From Thamnaconus septentrionalis (taxonomy: Eukaryota > Chordata > Actinopteri > Tetraodontiformes > Monacanthidae): a stretch of 64,000 bases of DNA. The notes under the pieces are model-generated. The model saw only the letters and a list, made by a program, of their open reading frames with translations, searched no databases and was not told where the DNA came from. Below, piece by piece: positions 22,251 through 34,081 of the stretch. The position numbers and the translations under genes were made by a program. The stretch lies in NCBI GenBank assembly GCA_009823395.1, contig CM020505.1, positions 3,453,129-3,517,128 of the forward strand, written 5' to 3'. Positions within the stretch are counted from its first letter, which is position 1; the number at the start of each line of letters is the position of its first letter.

Positions 22251-22872
22251 AGGCCCTGTCCACATGGGAGCGTTGCCGTTTTTTTGTTTTTTTTTCCCGG
22301 GGTCGAAAAAAGTTGCGTCCACACGCAGGCAGATGGAAACGGAACGGTGGGTGAAAACGATGTAATGCGTGTGCCACACCGAAACGTGGCGCTGTTAACA
22401 GACGCTGACACAGCCACCGGACCCACGATTTAGAAAGAGGGCATTTCCGCTACACACTAAGCAAACAGAAAACAAAAATGGCGAGTAGCGGGGAAAAAAA
22501 GTGAGTCTGAGGTTTTGTGAGGTTTTGTAGTAATATTGCCAACAAATCTTGAAGCGCCTGCGATACAAAGACAACTCCGCTGGCCGCCATCGTTGTTGTT
22601 CGTGCCGCTGCATGCCTTGTTTTTTTCCGGTCACATGACGGTGACGGTGCGATGACGTCATCGTTTTACAAGGAAAAGCCGTTTTCACTGTCCACACGGC
22701 AACGATGTGACAACGGGCGAAACGGCGTTGTCAGATTTTCCCACTCTGGGACCCGTTTTCAAAAATTACCGTTTCGGGGGACCCAAAACGCCGTTGCCGT
22801 GTGGACGAAACGCCGTAACGGTTAAATACTTTACCGTTTCCACCAAAAAACGTTCCCGTGTGGACGGGCCCT
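22251..22872. mobile_element. 622-bp non-autonomous element with inverted ends
   Basis: Left end AGGCCCTGTCCACATGGGAG. The right end, reverse-complemented, reads AGGGCCCGTCCACACGGGAA. Several internal copies of GTCCACACGG or CCGTGTGGAC and of AAACGGCGTT-type blocks make subterminal repeats, so the element can fold back extensively. No long frame is present. No target duplication was clear, so the superfamily is left open. CpG content is higher than in neighbouring DNA. Confidence 0.6.
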
Positions 22873-22984
22873 AAAACTGACATGGTTTTCTGTGGAATTC
22901 TTTGATGAACACAGGGATGACGCCAGTGTTACTAGTATGTATCAGAGATACACACAAGAACACAGCAATTGGTTCCAATGAGGC

Positions 22985-23215
22985 ATTTTGATTGGACAAG
23001 AGGCCGTCAGCAGGTCCTGATCAGATGGATGGAGTGTTTTGGTGACCCACCTCATAGGGGAAAACATCTCATATCATAGGATATGTAGAAAACATTTGCT
23101 TTAATGTCAATTGACAATGAACCAAAGTGTTACAGGAAATATGTCTTAGAAGCCCCACGGCGTTCAGCGCTCTTTGTTGAAATGACTCCTAAAACACCGA
23201 AACACTGTGAAAGTA
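22985..23215 (+). mobile_element. Short hAT-like family, copy 2 (terminus diverged)
   Basis: Shares GATGGATGGAGTGTTTTGGT, CCACCTCATAGG, GTAGAAAACATTTG, CTTTAATGTCAATTGA and GAAATGACTCCTAAAACA with the copies at 42641 and 56593, in the same order. The left terminus has decayed and the right terminus is absent. Confidence 0.6.
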
Positions 23216-23599
23216 GACTTACAGTTGTGTATTACAAACAGTCCTCCTTTGAGTTTGGGCGTCACCTTATTGTTTTTTTTTCAGCCTAAAGAGGGGTTAA
23301 GTGGAGACCAGCGATCTCTGCTTCAGAGTTTCCCATCGTTGCACTGGTTTTTGAGTCGTGGCCAAGTTTGTTTTCTGATTGACCTTCTCATTGTGTCGCA
23401 CTCGGATACAGTGCACACACTTTGGTTTTAGCTCCCTCCTGTGTGTGGGTGTGTGTGTGCGTGCGTGCGGGTATGCGTGTGCGCGCAGTGCCTCACCTCA
23501 GGAAACTTGTGGCTAATTCCATTAGAGGGATCCCAGAGTATGTAAATGAGGGGAGACAGCTGGTGGTGAGTGGAGGTTGATGGAGTGGGAGTGGGGGGT

Positions 23600-23638
<39 letters not shown>

Positions 23639-24409
23639 CAAGCAGCTATCAAACATCAGCACCAGTGTCCAGCTTCACCTTTTTCAACCTTTTGTTTCAC
23701 CACTTTGCAGCTGCTGATGTTTCAGAATTCCAATTTCTATTTTCTTTAAGATCTTGTAACAACATCAAAAATCTTTTTCTCACTTTCAGCAAGTTTTTCT
23801 CTCCTTGAAACTATTAAAATGACTCTGATTGTGATGATTGTGAAACAACTTGTACAAAATATCCATCTTGAGGAGAAATGCCAGGTAAAATATTTCATAC
23901 TTTAAGCTATGAACTGTGTGTCGGTTCTATTTAAATACTCATGAATGTCTGTCAGTTGTATCCTTTTTTCCTCTCTGTTTTCAGACTAAATAGCTCTTGA
24001 CAACTTCTATGTTCACATCATCTTTTGCTAAATACTTTTTTTCCCCTCCTCCTTCCTGCTGGTGTTCCATTCCACGTTCTAACCAAGAAAAAGCCAAAGC
24101 TGCATTTACGGTTCGCAGGGCTGGAAATTGCTGTTGGGGTTCCGGCTGCAGATGGGAGCCGGGAGGAGGGTAAAGGCGACTATATGGTGCCAAATGTTCC
24201 TGGATGTACATTAAAGTGTCCCGAAGCACTGGGGCGCCGTGTTGAAACTGTAATTGGGTGTTTTTTTTCTCTTTAAAGTGAGCTATTGTTGGCTGAATGT
24301 GATGTGCTGTGCTTGATTGACAGGAAATGAGGGAGGAGGCTGGGCGGTCTGTCATACGGCTAATGTGATAGGTAATGCCCTGAGGACGCATGATGTGCGC
24401 GCGTACGTG

Positions 24410-24411
<2 letters not shown>
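23216..24411. other. Gene-free stretch with TG and CA arrays
   Basis: An interrupted TG run (about 23439-23486) and a CA run (23600-23634) face each other across about 110 bp. A frame at 24025-24276 was considered and rejected. No other feature was recognised. Confidence 0.35.
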
Positions 24412-24455
<44 letters not shown>

Positions 24456-24518
24456 GTGAAATTCAGGCCCTATACAATCCTGCATACACCTGAGTGTCTC
24501 CATCTCCTCCTTCATCCC

Positions 24519-24555
<37 letters not shown>

Positions 24556-24796
24556 GCAGGCAGTTTTGTCATGTCTCCTCCATCTCTTTAAATCACGCAC
24601 GCACAGCCAGATATGCGCTGAGAGTTTGGCCATGTGGCATTTTCCTGCAGGTTAATAATGAGAGGAGAAGGTGTGCGACCCTGTCACAAGTGTGAGAAAC
24701 TGACCCCAAGAAATCAGACAGAGGCCAAGACCCCACAACCCCGAGGGCGTAAAGTGGCTGCGGGATGAAAAAAAAGAGAAGTGTGTCTGTGTGTCT

Positions 24797-24827
<31 letters not shown>

Positions 24828-24905
24828 CGTGTGTCCATCTTCTCATGGATGACATGCGTGGGATCATTTACATACTCTTCCTTTTCTAAGGCATAGGATA
24901 CATGA

Positions 24906-24952
<47 letters not shown>

Positions 24953-25053
24953 CAAGCATAGGTGAATTGGCCTGGTGTGGTGCCCCTGTCAGATGTCAGG
25001 ATGCAGATGGGCTGGGCTGAGGGTGAGGTGGTGGGCAGGTCGTGTCTGTTTCC

Positions 25054-25090
<37 letters not shown>

Positions 25091-25637
25091 TCTTGCCTCC
25101 CCTAAGGTTCCCAAGGCTGTGTGATTGAGAGAGTTGTCAGCAACTGTGTGTGTGTGTGTAGTCCCAACACATACACACGGAGGCACATACACGCACACAG
25201 CTTTTAATGTATCTTTGTGAGGACTAATAATGACTTCTATCCAACCCTACTTCCACTTCCACTTCAACTCAACGTCAATTCAAACCTCACCTTGAAATGA
25301 GTGATAAAGTTTCAGAAAAGTATATATAAGTAAAAGTCCCCTGAAAAATGACTTGCAAGCTACTTACTGAAAGCCTTAACATACACACACAGACACGTAT
25401 ATGAAGCTGAAGTGAAGGAGCATGACTGGACTCAACATATGCACTGTGTGTGTGTGTGTGTGTGTGTGTGTTAAGGCTTTCAGCCGGCGATACTTACACC
25501 CAGACTGATAGAGAGACAAGCGTCCATTTGTCCCACTTTCATACAAGATAATGAAGCTGTCATTCTGAGACAACTTCATTGGATTGGTACAGGAGTGCAG
25601 ACGACTGTTCAGGGACCCCCCACAGCCCCCCCCCTCA

Positions 25638-25694
<57 letters not shown>
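24412..25694. repeat. Cluster of at least nine CA/TG arrays
   Basis: CA at 24412-24452, CA at 24520-24554, TG at about 24781-24832 (with a GCGCGCGC core), CA at 24907-24950, CA at 25060-25088, TG at about 25145-25160, short CA near 25168-25198, TG at about 25445-25470 and CA at 25642-25694. Orientation changes several times within 1.3 kb. All long frames here are translations of these arrays. Confidence 0.92.
25367..25483. repeat. Inverted repeat built around facing CA and TG arrays
   Basis: CTGAAAGCCTTAACA (25367-25381) is the exact reverse complement of TGTTAAGGCTTTCAG (25469-25483). The left arm continues into TACACACACA and the right arm is preceded by a TG run, so the stem extends to roughly 25 bp with a loop of about 60-70 bases. 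Confidence 0.82.
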
Positions 25695-25696
<2 letters not shown>

Positions 25697-26086
25697 CGCT
25701 GCGAGCGATACCCCTGGCCCCCGTTAAGCGTATGTCAAATATAACCGTGTGTGCGAGATTGTGTGACATATGTACAACTGGCTGAATGGCAGCAGCACAA
25801 AGCAACGTGCGCGCGCACGCTCACACACACACGCACACACAGCTCACATCCTTAACATGCAAACAGACAGACAGCCCCTGAAAGCGAATAAAATGAAATC
25901 AACCTTGAATGGGCAAAACTCCTCTGTGAATACTTGTCTCATTTTTTTTTTTTTTTTTGAACAAGTCAATTTCATATCCTGTAGCCGCGGAGAAGTCTAA
26001 AGAGATTTGACAAACGCCGCAGAGTGTCGGCGCACAGAAATAAAAAGGGGTTACGCAGAAAATGAATGAGTGTGTGATGACAAAGA

Positions 26087-26089
26087 GAG

Positions 26090-26125
<36 letters not shown>
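26087..26125. repeat. (GA)n microsatellite
   Basis: About 17 GA units with one interruption near the left edge. Confidence 0.92.
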
Positions 26126-26126
<1 letters not shown>

Positions 26127-26218
26127 GTGTGTTAAATTGGGGTTGAAATGTCATAACTGTGGCACCAATTCATAACCACAACAGTGTCGACTTGCAGCCT
26201 GTGATTAGATGGTATTGG

Positions 26219-26294
26219 TATTCTTTCAGACAGCTCAGTGGGTTAAGACGCATTATTTAATGATGTTGTGGGTTTGAGGTCTTTGCCTTTTTGT
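26219..26294 (+). pseudogene. tRNA-like sequence or tRNA-derived SINE head
   Basis: AGCTCAGTGGGTTAAGACG (from 26232) resembles a tRNA D-arm with the internal A box. GTGGGTTTGAGGTC (about 26268-26281) resembles the T-arm B box, with TTT where a canonical B box has TTC. Their spacing of about 39 bases fits a tRNA body. The acceptor stem does not pair convincingly, and no SINE body or tail was identified downstream. Degenerate tRNA pseudogene, SINE fragment and coincidence are all possible. Confidence 0.35.
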
Positions 26295-28194
26295 CAGGCT
26301 GTCAAAGTGAATAACAATATGACTTCAAATGGAACAGGGAGCCTGGTGGTGGCAGGGTGGAACAAACTCTACACACACAAAGGGTGAATACTGTGTGCAC
26401 ATCCAGCACCAGCAGCGGATTGAAAGAAGCAAAAAAAACACCAACAAGTTGGAGCTGATTCTTTTTTTTTTTCTTATTATTAAAGCAACATAATTTCTAT
26501 AATAAGTCAAGACTGAGATTTGGAGGTAGCTCCAGTGTTTGAAAGCAAAGAGAGGAGACATGGATGTGTTGTTGATGTTTCTACTGGTGGAGGTCAGCTG
26601 AAATAACAAAGTTCTATTTTTTTGCACTTTTGAGAAATAAGTTGTTTTCTTTTGCCAGAACAAAATGACAACAAGCAGTTTTCATCAATCGAAGTCTTGG
26701 TGCAAACTACACAGTCGTAGAATAGAGTAGTAGTTGATGGTAGATTGAACACATAAAGTGAAAACAGTTACAATCAATGCTAGTCAAATATGTTGGTGTT
26801 TCACGTCCATACATTGTATTTAAACATAGAATACCGGACTGGTAGCAGACTCACAATAGGACGCAGGAGTGTGTATTTACTGCCGCAGGACTTGTGCTGA
26901 TTATTCACTCTTCCTGCTCTGCCTCATTTACCTCCGCTCTCGCTGAGTGAAGGAACAGATTTCTGCTGCTGTTAACGCTGCACACGTCATTAATACCTGC
27001 AGTTAATGGCTGTTTTGCCATTATTTGCCGGTATCACTCCGGTGCTGATATTCGGATCGGGCTGCGGTGCTCGAGGTTAATCTGTGAGCCCTGTGCAGTC
27101 TGTGGCCAACAAGTAAAGCTCATTGTTTTCCGCATTCAAGAGTAGAAAGTTCAGATTTGCACCCCTACTTTTCAGCCTGACACACAAGTGGAAATGTATT
27201 AAATCCACTAACTTTATTGAACATCTCGAACATCATCCACATTTAAGCAGGACAATCACTGCGACAATAACTGCTCGTAAGGCAGAACAATTGTTTTTGC
27301 TGTTCTTTAATGACGCTATTCTGGCCATTTACCGATGTGATAAAATAACTTTGTTGGTCTACTTCCAACAACAAACAAGGTTTGTTTTGTGAACCAAACT
27401 CCTAGTTCGAGCTGCATAGGCCTTACTCCCAGTCAGCCAATCTAGAAACGCCCAAGTTGTCATCTTTTGGCATGCCAATGACGCCAAAAAGACATGTTGA
27501 AGAGCAGAAAAAGTCAGTTTTTCATAATAACCTATTTGAATGTGGTTACGATGGATCTGCAGCAGCATCTGAGCTAATCTCGAAAGCCTCAACCAATTTT
27601 TCTTCACAGCTGCTCGTCTTGTCTGTTTCTCAGAGCGGTTGCTTCTCACCCTCATACCTCCCACTACTTCTTGTTATGGAATCCACTCAAACTGTAATAC
27701 CCACTGCAAACACTGTCCACTGGAAGTTGGCAAGATGGATGAGCTGGGGCTCAGAAGAACCTGAGCGATCCAGCGGTGCTGTGAGGTTATCTGCTGCTGG
27801 TAATTCACCCATAGGTTACTGGCTTTGTCTCTTGGTAACAGGGTCAGTGTCTGGTGACTATGTTCAACAAAAGTGTCAGTCAAAAAAGCATATCCTTTAC
27901 AGTAAATTCTGATTATCCTTGACTTTAAAACAAGGAGAAATCGAAAGACAGTTGGCAAAGATTAACAGGACGGTAGTCATACGGGACTGACGCTACTCAG
28001 GACGAATTAATGGATTGGCACCTGGAAATCTGTAGGCTTGCCTACTCCATCAAATGAACTTTATATCTTTACTTCAAGTTGACAAAACCCACTGAAGCAC
28101 TAAGAAAGAAAGAACCGTGAGGTAAAATGGAAATGAAGAAGGGGTCTCTGTTGTGAGGGAATTGAGAGCGAATGAAGAAGGCGGCTAATTTCTT
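26295..28194. other. Gene-free stretch
   Basis: Unique sequence without long simple repeats. A + frame of 151 codons (27457-27912) is the longest repeat-free frame here, but it lacks splice context and a recognisable family, so it is not called. Confidence 0.35.
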
Positions 28195-28720
28195 TTATCC
28201 TCTCATCCTCATACCCACTCGCCTCTGCCCATTCAAAGCCCGCCATAATTACGGCTTTTGAGCATTTAGCCTCATAATTTACACGTTCATATTATTTACA
28301 ACTCTCTCTCTCTCTCCCTCTCTCAGCAGGGGCTCACCCCTATAATCTAGTCTGTTAGGTCCAATCCACCGTCCAAGTTATTATCGCTCTCATTTGCTTA
28401 TTAAGTGCTCCCTTGTTTTCTTCAAATAAAGTTATAATTAGAGATTTAGTGTCGGCAGCTTGAAATACTATCTCCTCTTTATGGATTCTTGGGTGGGATG
28501 AGAGAGAATCGTGTTTTATCATACCCGGAGAGTTAATGAGGATGTGCACAGCTTGATATTGTGTTTGTATGTGTGTATGTGTGTGTTCTAATTACGTCCC
28601 TCCGAGAGCTTTCTGGCCTCCGAAATACCCACATTCTGCGTGTCCTCTGTTTTGTCTTCGCAGTGATTTATGTTAATGAAGTCATTGATAAATGAGGAAA
28701 TATATGAGCGTGTGCTTTAT
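28195..28720. promoter_or_regulatory. Possible conserved non-coding element block
   Basis: Repeat-poor apart from a short CT run near 28303. It contains CCATAATTACGGC, CTCATAATTTACACG, TTATAATTAGAG and TTAATGAGG, homeodomain-type sites scattered over 500 bp of otherwise complex sequence. Composition resembles vertebrate conserved non-coding elements near developmental genes. Confidence 0.25.
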
Positions 28721-29882
28721 GTGCCTCTCCTTCCCAATACATTACTGCTGGTAAATGCTCAGAAGTTTATATATTTTAAATGACACTAAGTTTGGGCCAC
28801 TATAAATTCAAGTAATTTCTACCACAGTATTTATAATTTACATACAAGAGTATTTTTTAGAGGCTGGAAGTGTTTGGCCACTGGTTGGCAACTTCAGAAA
28901 TCACTGCACAGCATTACGATAAAAGGCCCATATTCTGGTTAGGATAATTTTCCAATTAACATGTCCGAACAAAGAGCTGCTAGATAAGCATTCAAATGTA
29001 TTTGTTTTTCATCATATCTTGAATGAGAAAGAAAAGATGTGAACTACTAGTGGCTAAATCGCAGTGACAAAGGTGGCCAAACACCTTGTTTTGGTTCTTT
29101 TATGGCAAAAATCTTAGGCCCATTTTAGGAAAAAACACTCTTTGCCTGCTACACTTTCTTACTTTTGGTTGACACTTGCTCGGTATTACCTATTCAACAA
29201 TGGAAGACGCCAACATGGGGAAATGCCAAGTCGAGGCATGAGGCATGTTAGAACAAGGGTCAGATATGCAAACACAGCAACCATACATTATACCTGGACA
29301 CACAAGCTGTGGCAACTGCGACAAAAGGGAGCAACATTTCCCGGTAGGAATGCTTATAGCAACAAACCTGTTAACATCTCAATAACCGTAAGTAAGATCA
29401 GCATGTTCAACATATCATAATGAGGTCACTGCTAACTCTGAATATAACCTTTCCTTGATTGAGGCGATGACAAACTGCTGGTAACGTGGCAACGTCTCAC
29501 GCGGGGCACAACCTCAACCCCCGGTTAACGTCGGAGCGTTGCCGTGCACGTGAGCGTCCTCTCTGTTTCCGGGCAAGATCCGCGGATCTGTCCTTACCTT
29601 GACGCGACCCGCCCCGTGGGCCAGGCCCCGTCTTTGAGACACAGTCGGGTAGAGTACATTAAGACACGCCCCAGCAACACACTGATTACATATGCTAGCT
29701 ACGGTAATGAGCTGAGCTGGACAGTGGAAGACTGCCACTGTTTATGGCAACTCATTATCTGGCCCATTGACCAGAACTGTTCCGCACATCATAGAGCGCC
29801 GTGTCCTTTACATCTACTCGACCATCACTCTCGCTGCTTGTCTAGATGGGAGGGTGGGGTTGTATGAGTGTGCGTGAGAGGT

Positions 29883-29885
<3 letters not shown>
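28721..29885. other. Gene-free stretch
   Basis: Unique AT-rich sequence to about 29450, then a CpG-rich 200-bp patch (about 29480-29640). No exon or repeat was recognised. Confidence 0.35.
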
Positions 29886-29914
<29 letters not shown>

Positions 29915-30424
29915 CATGCGCAAAGTACTCTTAATCTATTCATCCAACCACCTCGTTGTTGGATGGATGGATTAACGAAGGGATGACTGCATTTATTAGT
30001 GTGTGTGTGTGTGTGCGTGAGTATTTGTGTGTAAATGAAAAGTAAGACGATTCCTCAGCTAATGATCTCGCCCGACGCTCGCAGCATTACACGGCAATGT
30101 AGTAATACTTTGTGCCGCTGGTTCCACTGAAGTGTGTGCCGCTGCATTCCTGTATTCAATTATAAATCCGTCCCCCGGTCCAGTGTGTGTTAGCGTCGAC
30201 TGAGTGTGCATGCGGGCAATGCGACTATGATCGGCTGCCAAAGTAAAGTGTTTGCAGCCGAGAGAGACAGGGGCGCTAAGCTCAAGGGCACATTTGTTTC
30301 AAGCTAATGATAGAATGTAAATGGAGCAAATTTCCTCCGCGAGAACAGAAGCTCTCTCGCTCACACACACACACACACTAGCGCGCGTCCCTGCACACAC
30401 ACACACACACACACACACACGCGC
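29886..30424. repeat. TG and CA arrays
   Basis: TG at 29886-29914 and about 30000-30020, and CA at about 30361-30379 and 30393-30424, with unique DNA between. The second CA array ends in GCGCG. Confidence 0.88.
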
Positions 30425-30762
30425 GAAGCGGCATCGTGTTGATGGAGTGCAGAATCTCATTACACATCTAATAGAATAAGTGTAGTGTGCGTATGGGGAG
30501 AGGAGAGGAGCAGCCAACCTGATTAGCCTTATCACTTTATTATGCCGCTCCGCACGCAGCACACAGGACAATTGCATTAGAGGGAAGCAGATGAGCTGAA
30601 GGCAAGGAGAACTCGGCAAACACAGCCTTAATTGATTCCTCACCAAATTAGCAGGGACAGGTGGGGGGGCCTGCCGGCTGCGGGGCCCCGACCGGATGCT
30701 CGGTCCCAGTAACCGACTTGTTGACTCGCGAGGCGTTCAATTGACTGAGTAACAGCAAGAGT

Positions 30763-30791
30763 TGCTGACTGACTGACTGACTGACTGACTG
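30763..30791. repeat. (CTGA)n tetranucleotide array
   Basis: About seven CTGA units, perfect. It is preceded by related GACTGAGTAAC sequence. Confidence 0.92.
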
Positions 30792-31565
30792 AGAGGCCTT
30801 CAGTGGCGGCTGAAGGTGAGGATCAAAACTTCCAAACACCTACGTCTTTCGCAACTGGAGCTCCATCCTGTGAGAAATGTCCAACGTCACACCAATGGCA
30901 TGCAATTCAAATGGCCTTGATAATACTGTAAATTGGGTGCAAACACAACGCTGTATGAGTCTTATGAGAACCTTGTGTCTGAGACCAAGAAAAGACCAAG
31001 TGGTCCTAGGGCTGGTCTTGCCAACTAGATCAGTCATTGATGCTCTAGTGAAAATATGCCAGACATGAATTTGGATCCTGTCTGCCAGGCAACAGTCGCT
31101 GTTTTAGCCACAACTCTCTGTTAACAAGTAATGAAGTCTTGAACAGCACCAGGAAAGCAGTAGGGAGACATGCTGGGTTTTTCTTCCGCTGTACAGTAGT
31201 AGGCCTCCAGTGAATCGGCACTGGGTGGGAATACCCATTAAACTGTACAACATGCATTACATCATGAAAAGTGATGAGTTGCAAATGAGTGAAATGACAT
31301 CCCTCATTTCTTTGAAATCCTTTTGAAGCGATGTCCAGGTACTCCAAGAATTGAAGAATAAAGAGGAACTCGTTTTGTTTTTTTTTCATCTGAGGGTTAT
31401 CTAAGGGTCCCTTCTGTTAAATAAGTTTGTGAAGCACTGCATCAGCACACTGTGAAGAGGGATGGATGTAATAAGTCAGACTAATAGACATCTGAGTGCT
31501 TCAATTGGGCAAAAGCACGCTCATTAGAATGATTCTTAAAGTACTCCGGTGCTGGGTACCTGCTT
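30792..31565. other. Gene-free stretch
   Basis: Unique sequence with a short T run at 31378-31386. No exon or known repeat was recognised. Confidence 0.35.

Positions 31566-31621
<56 letters not shown>
31566..31621. repeat. (GT)n microsatellite, about 27 units
   Basis: Uninterrupted GT run of about 55 bp. Confidence 0.96.
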
Positions 31622-31622
<1 letters not shown>

Positions 31623-31947
31623 AGGAGGAATGATGGGAATGGAGGGAGCTACGTAGGACACGAGGGGTAAAAGAGTTTGTCTTTGTCTCTGTGGGGTCCC
31701 TCAGGGGGGATTGTGGGATAGTGGAGGTTAATGAATGTGATTGGCTGATGCAAGCTTTTCTGCTGGGGCTGCAGTTTGTACACTGGTAGACTTTTTTTTT
31801 TTTCTTCTATTTGACCAAGTTTGGCTCTATTTTGGCACAAAGGACAGAGTGATAAACTAAAAGTGGTAAGTAAAATGAATTTGGCTTTGTGCAGCATGCA
31901 AGTGCACATTCAGTTTGCATGCATGCACCTTTAAACTTGATGAACTA

Positions 31948-31949
<2 letters not shown>

Positions 31950-32004
<55 letters not shown>
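31950..32004. repeat. (TA)n microsatellite, about 27 units
   Basis: Perfect TA run, the only long TA array in the window. It is self-complementary and so prone to cruciform extrusion. Confidence 0.96.
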
Positions 32005-32009
<5 letters not shown>

Positions 32010-32042
32010 TATATATGTAGATATATATAGGGATATGTATAA

Positions 32043-32203
32043 GGACTTTTTGCAAAGGATTAACATGGTGGTTTGTGACATTGAGGTTTTAATACATATA
32101 TATATATGTTTGTAGACATACATACATATATGCATATGGACAAAGACATTTGCAGGAGGTTGTAAACAAAGGGTTAATCATGCTGGTTTGTGACATTGGG
32201 GTT
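32043..32203 (+). repeat. Diverged local direct duplication
   Basis: The segment near 32050-32090 (AAAGGATTAACATGGTGGTT, then TGTGACATTGAGGTT) is repeated near 32165-32203 (AAAGGGTTAATCATGCTGGT, then TTGTGACATTGGGGTT). The copies are about 115 bp apart in the same orientation, with TATA-rich sequence between them. Confidence 0.75.
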
Positions 32204-32848
32204 AAATAAGAAATGATAAATAAAAATGAATGAATAATCATGCAAGGTTATTTCACTTGAGTCTGGCAAAAATGAAAAAGATAAAATGAAAGCTGTTAGA
32301 AACAACACGGCACATGCCGTCAATGGAAGTCAGCTGCTCCATCCCATTCCCGACTGATGAGCTCATGCGTCACGCGTCTCAGTCAGGAGCCCTCGGATTG
32401 AAGCTGCTCAAACTTTGCGACTCAACGCTGGCGCGTGTGCATCACACACGTACATCTATCCGCGTGTGCGCACGAAGCAGTATGTGTGTGCGCTAATGAG
32501 AATGGGGGGGACGAGGCGTCGCAGCAGTGCGTCCTCTGCTCTCCCGGCAGGTCACTAGCGACAGATGTTCTCAGCATATGTGGCGAATTAATTAGGCGCT
32601 AGTAAACAGAGGGGGCTGCCGCCACGAGCTGCCGAGCTGCGAGCCACAACGGGCCACCTTTTGTCCAAATTCTTCTTTTCCCCTCCGTCCTCCTTTGGTA
32701 GGCTGTTACGCACAGCCTCATTCTTTTTGATCAGTGGACCCATAATGAGTTGGTGGGGGAGGGGCGGGCATCTGAGGGGGGGCACTTGTGTTTGAATTGG
32801 GCTTCTGTTTCCGGTGCAGGGCAGCTGTGTGCGTAGGTAGCTTTGTGT

Positions 32849-32852
<4 letters not shown>
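32204..32852. other. Gene-free stretch
   Basis: Contains a CpG-bearing segment (about 32360-32550). No exon was recognised. Confidence 0.35.
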
Positions 32853-32906
<54 letters not shown>

Positions 32907-33180
32907 CCTGCCATCAGCAGCATCTCCTGAGTTTTCAGCCAAATGAGGATTGCACGTGTGTGTGTGTGTGTGTGTGTGCGTGTGCGTGTGCGTGCGCATA
33001 CGTGTGTTTGCACACGAGAGCCCCTTTCCGCTTGGTCGTGGCACTGAGCCTGTTCCTGTGATGCGAGATCCCCTTGATGACCTAATTGGTTGATTGAGGT
33101 GCATCTCTGCATGTGTGCGTCTGCGTGTGTGTGTATGTGTGTGGGTGTGTGTGTGTGTGTGTGTGTGTGTGTCTGTATGT
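32853..33180. repeat. Three TG-rich arrays
   Basis: TG at about 32853-32904, TG/CG at about 32955-33008 and TG with interruptions at about 33118-33182, all in the same orientation and separated by unique segments. Confidence 0.93.
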
Positions 33181-33276
33181 GTTGCAGGGCCTCGCATTTC
33201 CCAGGACTGGGAATGTTTTCGCAGCATCAGGACGACTTGGCAGAGTCTGGAAACACTTTGAGAGCGCTTTTGGTTA

Positions 33277-33279
<3 letters not shown>

Positions 33280-33353
<74 letters not shown>
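33280..33353. repeat. (GA)n microsatellite, about 37 units
   Basis: Perfect GA run of about 74 bp, the longest homopurine mirror-repeat tract in the window and a candidate for intramolecular triplex (H-DNA). Confidence 0.96.
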
Positions 33354-33355
<2 letters not shown>

Positions 33356-34043
33356 CTGTAAAGGCAGTTACATGAGTTTAAAGTCATTTTGTTTCATTGG
33401 GAGTTGGTGCAGGGTTGGTGGAGGCAACACCATTTCAATTTTCTACCTTCAAATAGTTTGAAATTACAATGTGACAGGGGGAAAACTTTGGTTGCCTGTT
33501 CAGTACCTGTTCGTGGTGTAGTGAGTCCCTGGAGATGTGGGTTTACACTTAATTCATGCGCCTCAGAGGGGATTGAAAAGTGTCTGTACTACAATGCTGA
33601 ATGAAAAACAAGCGCATGTACTCGTCTACCTGCATACACCCTGCACTACACCACTGACACGCCTGGCTTTACGGCAACACTGCGCACCAACACGGACACC
33701 AGGCTGTGAGGAGCCAGCTCGATGACCTGTCTCTAATGGGAAAGACACCACAGAGACAACTGACAAGAGGACATTAGAAAGACAATAAAGACTTGTAGCC
33801 TGGCAAGAGGCTGGACAGGGCGCTTCAAAGTTGTGTCGTCGTAGAGCAGCTTGAAGAAGAACAACTTTGAAACTAAAATGATATGTTCAACAAACTACAG
33901 TGTGTTGCTTTAAAAAGGAGCCACAATACCTGTGTCAAAAATATTCGCTTTTTGTCTGTAAGAAACACTTTCCCAGACTAAAGCAGACTTCGTAACTTTG
34001 AAAAACGGGTGCTAATCAAAAGTGATGTGTATGAGTGAGGTTC

Positions 34044-34081
<38 letters not shown>

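Noticed and set aside
27457..27912. 151-codon + frame without simple repeats
   Set aside because: No recognisable family, no initiator context or splice sites, and overlapping open frames on the other strand. Length is compatible with chance in this composition.
32588..33227. Minus frames rich in Thr-His repeats
   Set aside because: Translations of the three TG/CA arrays; same cause for many Cys-Val and Thr-His frames across the window.
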